Position numbers and translations under genes: made by a program | From: Herbidospora sakaeratensis | Lineage (GTDB): Bacteria; Actinomycetota; Actinomycetes; Streptosporangiales; Streptosporangiaceae | Length of the DNA: 64,000 nucleotides | Assembly (NCBI RefSeq): GCF_001570525.1 | Contig: NZ_BBXC01000007.1 | Location: 938,679 to 1,002,678, forward strand | Reading direction: 5' to 3' | In this document: positions 8,211 through 17,996 of the stretch, in pieces | How the letters are laid out: each line of letters starts with the position of its first letter | Position numbering within the stretch: the first letter of the stretch is position 1 | Notes under the pieces: model-generated | Databases searched by the model: none | What the model was told of the DNA's origin: nothing | Seen by the model: the letters and a program-made list of their open reading frames with translations, nothing else

Positions 8211-8674
8211 GACCTCCTCCTTGCGTTGGGAGATTTCTGACAATGTGTCAAGCCTTGCCCACGATACCCAAGGAAATCAAGTCCGCACGCCATTGTCGGC
8301 CGATGATTCGAATGTGTCTCCTGGTGCCTCTGTGACTCGGAATGATCGTTCACGCTTTTTTCGAGAAAGAACGCCGATCTGTGATTAGCCCCTGCGGCCT
8401 CGGGTATCGGGGCGCTCGGACACCGGTCGGCGCCTGCCGCCTGCCGGGTAGGGATAGAACAATCGTTTCCGCAGGTGAACGCTGTGTTTTGGGCGGCCTC
8501 GGCGACGTCCGGGCTTGCGGACCGCAGCCCGTTGGCACAGTATGGAGTAACCCGTAAGACCCGGAATGATGGTTACTCAATCTTTCCCAGAGGGGAGCGA
8601 CCGGTCACGCCGAAAAGCATTTTCCTGCCCATCTGAATAGTGACTGATCTGCCTGACCTGACCATGGAAGCACG
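8211..8674. other. Divergent regulatory region of the peptide cluster
   Basis: This is a 464-bp gap between the ArgG-like gene (leftward) and the A-T-R gene (rightward). It is visibly more A/T-rich than the genes, for example near 8230-8370, as expected of promoter DNA. It holds one strong inverted repeat at 8545-8578. Short open frames inside it (such as 8342-8557) lack a ribosome site and family features, so I call no gene here. Confidence 0.6.
8545..8578. promoter_or_regulatory. Cluster operator site 2 (GAGTAACC-N18-GGTTACTC)
   Basis: This is the best copy of the cluster repeat: GAGTAACC at 8545-8552 and its exact reverse complement GGTTACTC at 8571-8578, separated by 18 bp. It lies 97 bp upstream of the A-T-R start and 335 bp upstream of the divergent ArgG-like gene. 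The left half is followed by CGTAA, which could be part of a -10 element (TAAGAC, with TTGGCA 17 bp upstream). A bound regulator could therefore act directly on the promoter. The exact symmetry and the matched spacing elsewhere support an operator. Confidence 0.68.
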
Positions 8675-11600
8675 ATGCCACGCCATCAGCAGACGCACTT
8701 TGACGAAAACGCTCATCCATTCCTCGGCCCGCAGCGCGAATTTCCGTCGCGAAGCACCGTCCTCGACCTTTTCCTCGAACAGGTGGAGAACGCGCCGGAC
8801 CGTCCCGCCGTCCGATATCGCGACCTGACGACCACCTACGCCGACCTCGACGCGGCGGCCGGCGCGACCGCCCGCCGGCTGATCGGCGGCGGCGTGGAGA
8901 AGCACCGTCTGATCCCCGTTCTGGTGGCCGACGGACGCGAGTTCCCCGCCGCGCTCATCGCGGTGCTGAAGGCCGGCGCGGCGTTCGTGCCGCTCGATCC
9001 CGCCTGGCCCGCCGACCGGCTCAACGCGATCGTGGCCGAGCTGTCGCCGCCCGCCGTCGTGGTCTCCCCGGCGACCGCCGACATCCTCGCGGGCCTCGAC
9101 GCACCCGTCCCGGCGGTGGTCGTCGACTGCGACGCGCCCGGCGACGCCGGGCCGATGCCCGCCGACCGGCGGCCCGCCCCCGGCGACCTCATCTACGGGT
9201 TCTACACCTCCGGTTCGACGGGCCGGCCCAAGTGCGCGCTCAACCGCCACCGCGGCCTGGTCAACCGCCTGACCACGATGTCGCGCCGCTTCGGCGACGG
9301 GGCCGGCCACGTGACCCTGCAGAACAGCCGCTCCACCTTCGACTCCTCGATGTGGCAGGTGCTCTGGCCGCTGACCTCCGGCGGGCAGGTCGTGCTGCCC
9401 GACCGCGACGGCATCCTCGACCTGGAGCAGACCGCGACCACCATCGGCCGGTACGGCGTCACGATGACCGACTTCGTGCCGTCGGTGCTGGCCGCGTTCG
9501 TGGCCCTGCTGGAGGAGCGCGACGACCTGCGCGCCGCGGTGTCGAGCCTGCGCCGCATGCTGATCGGCGGCGAGCCGGCCGGTCCCGGCGTGGTGCGCCG
9601 GCTGCGCGCGCTGCTGCCCGGCCTGGCCGTCACCAACACGTTCGGCCCGACGGAGTGCTCGATCGGATCGGTTTTCCACGACGTCACCGACCCCGACGCC
9701 GACCGGATCCCCATCGGCCGCCCCATCGACAACACCGCCGCGATCGTGCTCGACGGCGACCTGCGCCCCGTGCCGCCGAACACGCCCGGCGAGCTCTACC
9801 TCGGCGGCGAGTGCGTCGGCGCGGGCTACCTGGACGACCCGGCGCGGACCGCCCGCACGTTCGTGCCCAACCCGTTCCCGGAGATCCCCGGCCCCACCCT
9901 CTACCGCACCGGCGACCTGGCGCGGGCCGGCGACGACGGGCTGCTCCACTTCGCCGGCCGGCTCGACGAGCAGGTCAAGCTCGGCGGGGTGCGGGTGGAG
10001 CTCGGCGACGTCGCCGCCGCCCTGGAAAGCCATCCGCTCGTCGGCGACGCGACGGCGGTCGTGCTCGGCGAGGCCCCCGACGCCACGCTGGTCAGCTGCG
10101 TCACCCCGCGCTCGCCCGCCGAGACGCCCTCGGCCGAGCAGCTGCGCGGCTACGCCGCCGGCAAGCTCCCGGCCGAGCAGGTCCCGCACCGGATCGTGGT
10201 GCTCGACGAGCTGCCGCTCAACCACAACGGCAAGGCCGACCGCAAGGCGCTGGCCGCGCTGATCGTCGCCGAGAGCGGGGAGGAGCACGTCGAGCCCCCG
10301 GAAGGCCCGATGGAGGAACTGGTCCGCGCGGCCTGGCGCGAGGTGCTCGGCCGCGACCGGATCTCGGTGGTCGTGCCCTTCTCCGATTACGGCGGCACCT
10401 CGCTGCTGGCCTACCGGGTCGTCACCGCCGTCGGCGAACGGCTCGGCCGGCCGGTCCGCCCCCGCGACCTGCTCGCCGAGCCGACCGTGCGGGCCCAGGC
10501 CGCCCGCCTTTCGGGTGGCGTCGACGACGACAGCGCCGAACTGGCCTACGTCCGGCAGGACCTGGCCTGGCGGCCGCCCCGCACGCTGCTGCTGACCGGC
10601 GCGACCGGGTTCATCGGGGCGCACGTCCTGGCCGAGCTGCTGACCCGCACCAACGCCGAGGTGGTCTGCCTGGTCCGGTGCGCCGACCCGGCCGACGGCG
10701 CCGACCGGCTGACCGAGGTCCTCGACCGCTACGGGCTGACCTCCGCCTGGCGGCAGCTGCCCGCCGCGATCAGCGCCGGACGCGTCGAGGTGGTGCCCGG
10801 CGACCTGGCCGGGGACCTGCTCGGGCTGCCGCAGCGGCGTTTCGACGCCCTCGCCTCGACCGTGTCGGGCGTCGTCAACGCCGCGGGCGCGGTGAACTTC
10901 CTGTCGGGCTACCTCGACCACCGGCCGGCCAACGTGCTGGGCGTACAGGAGCTCATCAAGCTGGCCGCCGGCGGCGGCGCGCGGCTGCACCTGCTCTCCA
11001 CCCTGAGCATCTTCGGCCCCGCCGACCGGACCGGCCCGCCCATCACCGAAGACCGCATCCCGGTGCCCGACGAGGTCGCCGCCGACGGCTACAACCGGTC
11101 GAAGTTCGTCGCCGAGAGCCTGGTCGCCGACGCGCACCGCCAGGGCGTGAGCTCGGTGGTCTACCGCCTCGGCGAGGTCTGGCCGCACCGCGCGACCGGC
11201 GCGGCCAACCCCGACTCGCTGGCCCACAACCTGCTGTACGCCTGCGCCCGCACCCGGTGCGTGTTCCCGACCGAGGCCGCGACCGACGTGACCCCGGTCG
11301 ACGTGGTCGCCCGGTTCCTGGCCGGCGCCGCGACCGGCGACCTCGACGTGCCCGACGGCGCGATGCACGTGTTGTGGCCGACGGGGCTGCGCTTCGCCGA
11401 CGCCCTCGACGCGCTCGCCGGGCGGTGCGGCGCCGACCGGGTCGGCTACGCGGAGTTCCGCGACCGCCTGGAGGCGATCGCTGAGCCCGACGAGCGGCTC
11501 ACCGCGCTCAGCCTGCTGCTGCCGCCACCCGAGGCCGGCCGCGACGCCGCCCCGGCCGCGTTCGACGAGATGTTCACCGACGGATCCCGCCACTTCGACA

Positions 11601-11734
11601 TCCGGCGGTTCGACCGCCACGGGGCCGCGCTCGCCCGCCCGGAGGCCGACGGCCTCGCCGCGATCGACCGCTACCTCACCCAGCTGACCGACACGCTGAC
11701 CGACACCTCCGCCTTCGTACCTCAAGAAAGGTAG
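8675..11734 (+). CDS. Non-ribosomal peptide synthetase A-T-R (adenylation, carrier, thioester reductase)
   Basis: A 1019-residue protein with three domains. Adenylation spans residues ~25-520 ([28 protein letters not shown]). The carrier domain has DYGGTSL with Ser ~576. A short-chain-dehydrogenase-type thioester reductase runs from ~635 to the end ([16 protein letters not shown] near 806). It resembles Lys2/CAR-style enzymes that activate an acid, tether it and release it as an aldehyde using NADPH. There is no condensation domain. By motif alignment I read the pocket as D235 S236 W239 D278 L299 G301 T322 I330 G331. Asp235 implies an alpha-amino acid; I cannot name which. It is first in the rightward operon downstream of operator site 2. 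Confidence 0.93.
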   Translation: MPRHQQTHFDENAHPFLGPQREFPSRSTVLDLFLEQVENAPDRPAVRYRDLTTTYADLDAAAGATARRLIGGGVEKHRLIPVLVADGREFPAALIAVLKAGAAFVPLDPAWPADRLNAIVAELSPPAVVVSPATADILAGLDAPVPAVVVDCDAPGDAGPMPADRRPAPGDLIYGFYTSGSTGRPKCALNRHRGLVNRLTTMSRRFGDGAGHVTLQNSRSTFDSSMWQVLWPLTSGGQVVLPDRDGILDLEQTATTIGRYGVTMTDFVPSVLAAFVALLEERDDLRAAVSSLRRMLIGGEPAGPGVVRRLRALLPGLAVTNTFGPTECSIGSVFHDVTDPDADRIPIGRPIDNTAAIVLDGDLRPVPPNTPGELYLGGECVGAGYLDDPARTARTFVPNPFPEIPGPTLYRTGDLARAGDDGLLHFAGRLDEQVKLGGVRVELGDVAAALESHPLVGDATAVVLGEAPDATLVSCVTPRSPAETPSAEQLRGYAAGKLPAEQVPHRIVVLDELPLNHNGKADRKALAALIVAESGEEHVEPPEGPMEELVRAAWREVLGRDRISVVVPFSDYGGTSLLAYRVVTAVGERLGRPVRPRDLLAEPTVRAQAARLSGGVDDDSAELAYVRQDLAWRPPRTLLLTGATGFIGAHVLAELLTRTNAEVVCLVRCADPADGADRLTEVLDRYGLTSAWRQLPAAISAGRVEVVPGDLAGDLLGLPQRRFDALASTVSGVVNAAGAVNFLSGYLDHRPANVLGVQELIKLAAGGGARLHLLSTLSIFGPADRTGPPITEDRIPVPDEVAADGYNRSKFVAESLVADAHRQGVSSVVYRLGEVWPHRATGAANPDSLAHNLLYACARTRCVFPTEAATDVTPVDVVARFLAGAATGDLDVPDGAMHVLWPTGLRFADALDALAGRCGADRVGYAEFRDRLEAIAEPDERLTALSLLLPPPEAGRDAAPAAFDEMFTDGSRHFDIRRFDRHGAALARPEADGLAAIDRYLTQLTDTLTDTSAFVPQER

Positions 11735-11739
11735 GCGCA

Positions 11740-11916
11740 ATGGAAGAGCAGTTCGCCGTGGTGATCAACCACGAGGAGCAGTACTCAATATGGCCCGCCG
11801 GCCGCGAGATCCCGAACGGCTGGCGCGCGGCCGGATTCGAAGGCGGCAAGGACGAGTGCCTGGCGCACATCGCGAGCGTGTGGACGGATCTGCGACCGCT
11901 GAGCGTCCGACGGTGA
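11740..11916 (+). CDS. MbtH-like protein
   Basis: A 58-residue protein starting five bases after the A-T-R stop. It carries the MbtH signature: QYSIWP near residue 15, [21 protein letters not shown] in the middle and VWTDLRPLS at the end. MbtH proteins bind adenylation domains and help them fold and act. The GAAAGG upstream of the ATG is a fair ribosome site. It is slightly shorter than the usual 60-75 residues. The position between the two adenylating enzymes suggests it serves one or both. Confidence 0.95.
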   Translation: MEEQFAVVINHEEQYSIWPAGREIPNGWRAAGFEGGKDECLAHIASVWTDLRPLSVRR

Positions 11917-11933
11917 AGGAGGAGAAGGAGACC

Positions 11934-14900
11934 ATGTCCACGCCCGAAGAGCGCAACGTCGGCGACATCAAGCGCGCCCTACTGGAGCGGAAGGTCCGCC
12001 AGCGGGTGGCCGAGAAGGCCGAACGCGAGAAGATCGTCCCGGTTCCGCGCACCGGCAAGATGGCCATCGCGGAGCAGCAGCGATTCCTGTGGTTCCTGCA
12101 CCAGATGGTGGCCGGCGCCCCCGTCTACAACGTCCCGTTCGCGATGCGCCTGCGCGGCCCGCTCGACGTCGACGCGCTCTCGCGGGCGCTGCGCGGCATC
12201 GTGACCCGCCACGAGAGCCTGCGTACCCGGTTCGGCGACGAGCACGGCGTGCCGTTCCAGACCGTCGACCCGCCGCCCGAGAAGTGGGACCTGCCGGTCA
12301 CCGACGGGACCGAGGCCGGGATCCAGGAGTGGATCGACGGCCAGGTGCGCGAGGAGTTCGACCTGCGCAACCACCCGCCCTACCGGTTCGGCCTGCTGCG
12401 CCTGGGCGACGGCGACCACGTGCTGTCCATCGTCTGGCACCACATCGTCATCGACGGATGGTCCTCGCGCCAGTTCGCCGAGGAGCTGACCGCCCGCTAC
12501 GCCGACCCGGAGGGGGCGCGGTTCCCCGACCTGACCCTGCACCCCGCCGACTTCGCGGCCTGGCAGCGGCTCTGGCTGCTCAGCGAGGAACCGGCCAAGC
12601 AGATCGAGTCGTGGCGCACCGCCCTGGAGGGCATGGAGCCGCTGGAGTGGCGCGGCGACCGCGAGCGCCCGTCGGCGCCCACCGGGGCCGGCCGCATCTA
12701 CGAGGGCCGCCTGCCCGACGACCTCGCCCGCGGCATCCGCGACCTGGCCCAGGCCGAGAACGTGTCCCTGCTGGCCCTGACCATGACCGGCTACCAGATC
12801 GTGATCAACCGCTACACCGGCCAGGACGACATCGCCCTCGGCTCGGTCTTCTCCGGGCGCACCCGCTCGGAGACCGAACCCATGATGGGCTTCTTCGCCA
12901 ACACCGTCGCGGTCCGCGGGAACCTCGCGGGCAACCCGGTCTTCCGCGACCTCGTCCACGTCACCAACGACACCGTGCTCGACGCCATGGCCCGCCAGGA
13001 CATGCCGTTCGGCCGGATGATCGAGGAACTGAGCCCCGAGCGGGTGCCCGGCCGCAACCCGCTGGTCGCGCACCTGTTCACGCTGCTGCCCGAGCCGATG
13101 ATCGCGCGCTGGGAGTTCCAGGGCCTGGACGTCGAGATGCTCACCCCGCAGCCCGAGACCACCCGGTTCGACCTCACCTTCCAGATCAACGACCTGCCCG
13201 ACGGCGGCCTGGGCGTGTGGATCGAGTACTCCTCCGAGTTGTTCGACCACGAGCGGGTCGAGGCCCTCGTCGAGCACTTCACCACGGTCATGGCCGACGC
13301 GCTGGCGAACCCGGCCGCCCGGATCGACGAGCTCGACCTGATGTCCAACGAGGAGTACCTGCGGGTGCTCACCGCGTGGAACCCCGAGCCCCGCGAGCGC
13401 GACGAGCGCCTGCTGCACGAGCTGGTCGCGGCCCGCGCCGCCGAGGCGCCCGACGCGGTCGCCATGCGGTTCGGCGGCGACGACCTGACCTACCGGCAGC
13501 TCGACGAGCGGTCGAACCGCCTGGCCCACACGCTCGCCGACGAGTTCAAGGTGACCGCCGGGACCGTGGCAGGGGTGCTGCTGGAGCGCGGCTTCGACCT
13601 GCCGGCCGCCGAGCTCGGCGTGCTCAAGGCGGGCGGCGCGTGGTTGCCGCTCGACCCGCAGTACCCGCCCGACCGGCTGGCCTACCAGCTCGGCGACGCC
13701 GAGGTCGCGGTGGTCGTGACGACGTCCGACCTGGCCGACAAGGTGCCCGCCGAGGTGCCGCGCATCCTGCTCGACGGCGACGCGCTCGACGGCCGCGCCG
13801 ACGCGCCGCCCTCGGTGACCGTGTCGCACGAGGACACCGCGTACGTCATCTACACCTCCGGCTCCACCGGCACCCCGAAGGGCGTCATGGTGCCGCACCG
13901 CGCGGTGGTCAACTTCTGCACCGCCTTCCAGCGCATGTTCCAGGTCACGCCCGACGACCGGATCCTGCAGTTCTCCAACCCGGCCTTCGACGTGAGCGTC
14001 TCGGACGTCTTCTCGACCCTCACCGCCGGCGGCACCATCGTCGGCGCGCCGCGCGCCGAGCTGCTCGACCCCGAGTCGCTGCAGGACCTGCTCGCCCGCG
14101 AGCGGGTGACGATGGTGGACATCCCGCCCGCCGTGCTCGGGCTGCTCGACCCCGCCACCCTCGACGACCTGCGGGTCTGCTTCATCGGCATGGAGCCCTT
14201 CGGCCCCGAGCTGGTCAACAGGTGGAGCCGGCCGGGCCGCGAGTTCCACAACGGCTACGGCCCCACCGAGGTCACCGTCACCTGCGTCGACTACCTGTGC
14301 CCGCCCGAGCCCATCGAGGGCGCCCCGCCGATCGGCCGGGCGATGGACAACCAGCGCGCCTACGTCCTGGACAGGGCCCTGCGGCCGGTCCCGGTCGGCG
14401 TGCCGGGCGAGCTGCACATGGCGGGCGCCGGGCTGGCCGTCGGCTACCTCGGCCGGCCCGACCAGACCGCCGAGAAGTTCCGGCCCGACCCCTTCGCCGC
14501 CAAACCCGGCGAGCGCATGTACGCCACCGGCGACCTGGCCCGCTGGAACTCCGACGGCCAGCTGGAGTTCCTCGGCCGGGCCGACCGCCAGGTGAAGCTG
14601 CGCGGCCTGCGCGTGGAGCTCGGCGAGATCGAGCACGCCATCGAGGGCGTCGACGGCGTGCGCCAGTGTGTCGTGACCGTGCGCGACCAGGGCACGCCCT
14701 CGGCGTGGCTGGCCGCCTACGTGGTCGGCGACGTCGAGCCGGACGCCCTGCGCGAGCACCTGTCCGGGCGGCTGCCCATGCACATGGTGCCCACCGACTA
14801 CGTCACGCTCGACCAGCTCCCGCTGACCCCCGCGGGGAAGGTCGACCACAAGAAGCTGCCCGACCCCCGTCCCGGCGGCGGCGCGGCCAAGGTCGAGCTG

Positions 14901-15227
14901 ACCACCGACACCGAACGCCGCATCGCCGAGATCTGGACCGGCCTGCTCGGCCTGGAGCCCGGCAGCGTCGGCGCGCAGGACAACTTCTTCGTCCTGGGCG
15001 GCAACTCGCTGCAGGTGACCCAGATGATCTCCCGGGTGCGGGACGCCTTCCAGGTGACGCTCGACCCCCGGCGGTTGTTCAGCTACCCGCTGCTCAGCCA
15101 GTTCTCCGCCCAGGTCGACGACGCGCAGCGCGCGCTGCTCGGCGACGACGAGGTGGCCAAGCTGGAGGCGCAGGTCGCCGACCTGTCCGAGGAGGAGCTC
15201 GACCGCCTGCTGAAAGAGCAGAGCTGA
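11934..15227 (+). CDS. Non-ribosomal peptide synthetase module C-A-T
   Basis: A 1097-residue single module. The N-terminal ~45 residues are highly charged and helical, like a docking or linker helix. Condensation spans ~45-480 with an intact HHIVIDG active site (His ~169/170). Adenylation spans ~500-1000 (YTSGSTGTPKG, GPTE, YATGDLARW, LTPAGKVDHKK). The carrier domain has LGGNSL with Ser ~1025. By motif alignment I read the pocket as D235 V236 S239 D278 F299 G301 G322 V330 T331. I do not recognise the code. GGAG precedes the chosen ATG. It condenses an upstream donor with its own amino acid; the donor could be the A-T-R-bound residue. The stop overlaps the thioesterase start (TGATG). Confidence 0.94.
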   Translation: MSTPEERNVGDIKRALLERKVRQRVAEKAEREKIVPVPRTGKMAIAEQQRFLWFLHQMVAGAPVYNVPFAMRLRGPLDVDALSRALRGIVTRHESLRTRFGDEHGVPFQTVDPPPEKWDLPVTDGTEAGIQEWIDGQVREEFDLRNHPPYRFGLLRLGDGDHVLSIVWHHIVIDGWSSRQFAEELTARYADPEGARFPDLTLHPADFAAWQRLWLLSEEPAKQIESWRTALEGMEPLEWRGDRERPSAPTGAGRIYEGRLPDDLARGIRDLAQAENVSLLALTMTGYQIVINRYTGQDDIALGSVFSGRTRSETEPMMGFFANTVAVRGNLAGNPVFRDLVHVTNDTVLDAMARQDMPFGRMIEELSPERVPGRNPLVAHLFTLLPEPMIARWEFQGLDVEMLTPQPETTRFDLTFQINDLPDGGLGVWIEYSSELFDHERVEALVEHFTTVMADALANPAARIDELDLMSNEEYLRVLTAWNPEPRERDERLLHELVAARAAEAPDAVAMRFGGDDLTYRQLDERSNRLAHTLADEFKVTAGTVAGVLLERGFDLPAAELGVLKAGGAWLPLDPQYPPDRLAYQLGDAEVAVVVTTSDLADKVPAEVPRILLDGDALDGRADAPPSVTVSHEDTAYVIYTSGSTGTPKGVMVPHRAVVNFCTAFQRMFQVTPDDRILQFSNPAFDVSVSDVFSTLTAGGTIVGAPRAELLDPESLQDLLARERVTMVDIPPAVLGLLDPATLDDLRVCFIGMEPFGPELVNRWSRPGREFHNGYGPTEVTVTCVDYLCPPEPIEGAPPIGRAMDNQRAYVLDRALRPVPVGVPGELHMAGAGLAVGYLGRPDQTAEKFRPDPFAAKPGERMYATGDLARWNSDGQLEFLGRADRQVKLRGLRVELGEIEHAIEGVDGVRQCVVTVRDQGTPSAWLAAYVVGDVEPDALREHLSGRLPMHMVPTDYVTLDQLPLTPAGKVDHKKLPDPRPGGGAAKVELTTDTERRIAEIWTGLLGLEPGSVGAQDNFFVLGGNSLQVTQMISRVRDAFQVTLDPRRLFSYPLLSQFSAQVDDAQRALLGDDEVAKLEAQVADLSEEELDRLLKEQS

Positions 15228-16009
15228 TGGACGCCACCCTCGAGGAGAAACGGAAGGCGCTGCTGCGCCACGAACTGCGGCGCAGACGGGAGGAGGCCCT
15301 CCGGCTGCCGCGTCCCGAACGGCGGCCGGAGTCCGCCCTGGTCCCGCTGGGCGGGGCGGGGGACCAGCCGCCGCTGTTCCTGGTGCACGCCGCCGGCGGC
15401 TCGGTCGCCCCCTACGTCGCGCTGGCCGCGGCCCTGGGCGACGACCGCCCCGTCTACGCCCTGGAGGACCCGGGCCTGCACGAGGGCGTCACCGGCGACC
15501 GCGACCTCGCCGACCTGGCCGCCCGCTACCTGGCCGAGGTCCGCGAGCTGCGGCCCTACGGCCCGCTCCACCTGGGCGGCTGGTCGGTCGGCGGCGCGGT
15601 GGCGCTGGAGATGGCCCGCCTCGACGGCGGCGCCGCGCTCACGTTCCTCCTCGACACCGGCCTCGCCGACGAGCCGTCGAGGCCCGGCGACGACGAGCTG
15701 GCCGCCTGGTTCGACGCCGACCTCGCCGCGATGGACGCGGAACTCGACGACGCCGAACGGGCCCGGCGGTTCCCGGTGTTCGCCGCGAACGTGCGCGGCC
15801 TGCTGGCCTTCCGCCCCACGCGGGTGGAGGGCCGGGTGGTGCTGCTCTGCGCCGAGGGTTGCGAGCCGGCCAGGCTCGACCGCTGGCGGCCCTACGCCGA
15901 CCACGTCCAGGTGGTGGCGGGCGACCACTACACGATGCTCCAGGCGGCGCGCGCCGAGGCGCTCGCCGCCGTGATGCGCGAGAGATTCAGCGAGGTGAGT
16001 GTGCGATGA
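15227..16009 (+). CDS. Stand-alone thioesterase (alpha/beta hydrolase)
   Basis: A 260-residue thioesterase. The nucleophile motif is GGWSVGG (Ser ~120), the acid is probably in LLDTG, and the histidine lies in GDHYTML (His ~234). The N-terminal ~35 residues form a charged helix rich in Lys/Arg/Glu, resembling the start of NRPS modules, as if this domain was split from the C-A-T protein and docks back on it. It overlaps the NRPS stop by one base and the next gene by four. It could release the peptide from the C-A-T carrier, or edit misloaded carriers as type II thioesterases do. The docking helix favours release. Confidence 0.9.
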   Translation: MDATLEEKRKALLRHELRRRREEALRLPRPERRPESALVPLGGAGDQPPLFLVHAAGGSVAPYVALAAALGDDRPVYALEDPGLHEGVTGDRDLADLAARYLAEVRELRPYGPLHLGGWSVGGAVALEMARLDGGAALTFLLDTGLADEPSRPGDDELAAWFDADLAAMDAELDDAERARRFPVFAANVRGLLAFRPTRVEGRVVLLCAEGCEPARLDRWRPYADHVQVVAGDHYTMLQAARAEALAAVMRERFSEVSVR

Positions 16010-17118
16010 CCGACTTCAGGGAGGAAGTCTGCGCGCTGCTGTGCGAGGACGCGGTACGCGCGGAGATCGCCCAGTCGCGGCGGATGCCGTACGGGCAGGA
16101 GAGCGGGCTGCTCGACGTGCACCGGCGGCTCGGCAAGCTCGGCTGGCTCGCGATCAACTGGCCCGAGCGGTACGGCGGCTCGGGGGCCACGATCGTCGAG
16201 AAGGCGATCGTCACCGAGGAGATGATCCGGCATGGCGTGCCGGAGAACGTGCACTCGCTCGGCGTCGACATCGTCGGCAACGCCATCAACCTCATGGGCA
16301 CCGACGAGCAGAAGGAGCGGTACCTGCCCGGCCTGGCGCGCGGCGAGACCACGGCCAACGTGCTGTTCAGCGAGCCCGACGTCGGATCCGACCTCGGTTC
16401 CCTCGGCGCGCGCGCCGAGCCCGACGGCGACGGCTACCGGCTGACCGGCCGCAAGATCTACAACATGAAGGCGCAGCACAGCGACTTCGCGTTGTGCGCG
16501 GCCCGCACCTCGACCGGCCCGGTGAACTACGCCGGGATCACCCTGTTCCTGGTCCCGCTGCACAGCCTGGGCACCGTCATCGAGCCGGTGTGGAACCTGT
16601 CGGAGGAGCGGTTCGACCTGATCACGCTCGACGGCATCAGGATCGGCCGTGAGGACGTGCTCGGCGAGGTCGACGACGGCTGGCAGGTGCTCAACCGGGT
16701 GCTGCCGTTCGAGCGCACCGGGCTCGACCACTCCGCCAAGGCCGAACGCACGCTGGCCGCGCTGCGCGAGCACGCGCCGCCCGGCTGCGAGGAGCGCCTG
16801 GACCGGCTGGAGACCCGGGTGCGCGCGGCCCGGCTGCTGGCCTGGCGGTGCATCGCCAACCTGCACGAGGGCAAGCCCGACGAGATCCACTCGGCGACCG
16901 CCAAGTGGTACACGTCCGAGACGGCCAAGGAGGTGTCGGTGGCGGCGGTCGAACTGCTCGGCCCGCGCGCCCTGCTCGACGCGCGCGACCCCGACGCGAT
17001 CGCCGACGGCGTCTTCGACGCCGTGTTCCGGGAGGCCCCGGGGCTGACGCTGGCCCAGGGCTCCTCGGAGATCATGCTCTACTTCGTCGCCACATCGAAA
17101 CTGGGGTTGCCGTCATGA
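16006..17118 (+). CDS. Acyl-CoA dehydrogenase family protein, first of a pair
   Basis: A 370-residue flavoprotein. The N-terminal helical domain is followed by FSEPDVGSDLGSL (FAD/substrate segment, residues ~120-135) and LTGRKIYNMKA, then the C-terminal helical bundle with QGSSEIM. It is linked by ATGA overlaps to both the thioesterase and the second dehydrogenase. Family enzymes oxidise the alpha-beta bond of CoA or carrier-bound acyl chains; in peptide clusters they often act on aminoacyl-carrier intermediates. I expect it to desaturate a precursor or a tethered residue, possibly as a heteromer with its neighbour. The substrate is unknown. Confidence 0.9.
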   Translation: MTDFREEVCALLCEDAVRAEIAQSRRMPYGQESGLLDVHRRLGKLGWLAINWPERYGGSGATIVEKAIVTEEMIRHGVPENVHSLGVDIVGNAINLMGTDEQKERYLPGLARGETTANVLFSEPDVGSDLGSLGARAEPDGDGYRLTGRKIYNMKAQHSDFALCAARTSTGPVNYAGITLFLVPLHSLGTVIEPVWNLSEERFDLITLDGIRIGREDVLGEVDDGWQVLNRVLPFERTGLDHSAKAERTLAALREHAPPGCEERLDRLETRVRAARLLAWRCIANLHEGKPDEIHSATAKWYTSETAKEVSVAAVELLGPRALLDARDPDAIADGVFDAVFREAPGLTLAQGSSEIMLYFVATSKLGLPS

Positions 17119-17993
17119 CGACCACGATCGCCGAGTTCTTCGAAGGGGACCTGGCCCCGCTGGTCCGGCGGATGGCCGACCGCCCGCGCGGCGAGGGCGG
17201 CGACACCGACGACGACCGCCGCGAGACCCGCGCGATGGTGTGGGAGGGCCTGGTCGGCCTCGGCGCCCTCGACGGCTCCGACGCCGTGGGCCTGGCCGAA
17301 CTCCTCGGCTCGGTCCTCTACCAGGGGCCGCTCCTCGACACCCTGACCGCGCGGGAGCTGTTCCCCGACCTCGGTCCCGCGCCGGTGGCGCTCGCCGAGG
17401 GTTCCTGCTCCGACCAGGACGACACGGTCACCGCCCGGTGCGACTTCGTCGGGTTCGCCGCCGAGGTCGAGCACTTCGCCGTGGTCGGCGGGGCGCGGTC
17501 GGCGCTCGTCCGGGCCGGGCATCCGTCCATCACGACGCGGCGGCACGAGGAGACCGGCCGGGGCGAGCTCTACCGGGTCGACTTCGACGGCACGCCCGTG
17601 ACCGCCTGGGCCGGCCCGCTCGACTGGGCGGGCGCCCAGGTCCGGCAGGCGGCCTATCTCGTCGGCCTGGCCCAGGCGGCGCTCGACCACGCGGTCGACC
17701 ACGCCAAGACGCGCCGCCAGTTCGGCCGCGCCATCGGCGCCAACCAGGCGCTCTCCTTCCGGCTCGCCGAGATGTCGATGCGCGTCGACGCGGCCCGCCT
17801 GCTGGTCCACGACCCCGGCACGGCCGCGCACGCGGCGGCCACCCTCGCCGAGACCGCCGACCTGGCCCGGACGGTCACCACCCGGACCATGCAGATCCAC
17901 GGCGCGGCGGGCATGCGGTCCGACGACGACGCGCAGCTCTACTACCGCAGGGCGGCGGCCGAATCGGTCCGGCTCCCGCAGCCGCGGGGGTGA
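17115..17993 (+). CDS. Acyl-CoA dehydrogenase family protein, second and shorter
   Basis: At 292 residues this is much shorter than its 370-residue neighbour. The first ~170 residues are weakly conserved. The C-terminal helical domain is clear: YLVGLAQAALDHAVDH, KTRRQFGRAIGANQ and MQIHGAAGM, which carry the FAD-diphosphate and subunit contacts. Actinobacterial dehydrogenases often occur as adjacent unequal genes forming alpha2-beta2 heteromers (known from steroid-degrading FadE pairs). The ATGA overlap and size difference fit that pattern, and the pair likely forms one oxidase. An alternative is that this gene is decaying, but the reading frame is intact. Confidence 0.86.
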   Translation: MTTTIAEFFEGDLAPLVRRMADRPRGEGGDTDDDRRETRAMVWEGLVGLGALDGSDAVGLAELLGSVLYQGPLLDTLTARELFPDLGPAPVALAEGSCSDQDDTVTARCDFVGFAAEVEHFAVVGGARSALVRAGHPSITTRRHEETGRGELYRVDFDGTPVTAWAGPLDWAGAQVRQAAYLVGLAQAALDHAVDHAKTRRQFGRAIGANQALSFRLAEMSMRVDAARLLVHDPGTAAHAAATLAETADLARTVTTRTMQIHGAAGMRSDDDAQLYYRRAAAESVRLPQPRG

Positions 17994-17996
17994 CCG

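Noticed and set aside
8342-8557. Open frame of 71 codons in the divergent regulatory region
   Set aside because: No ribosome site, no domain, and it overlaps the operator and likely promoter elements of the A-T-R gene.
8573-11740. Long antisense frame (over 1000 codons) opposite the A-T-R gene
   Set aside because: It is a shadow frame caused by G/C bias at third positions; composition is Gly/Arg/Val/Gln-rich with no motif, while the opposite strand has a complete NRPS.
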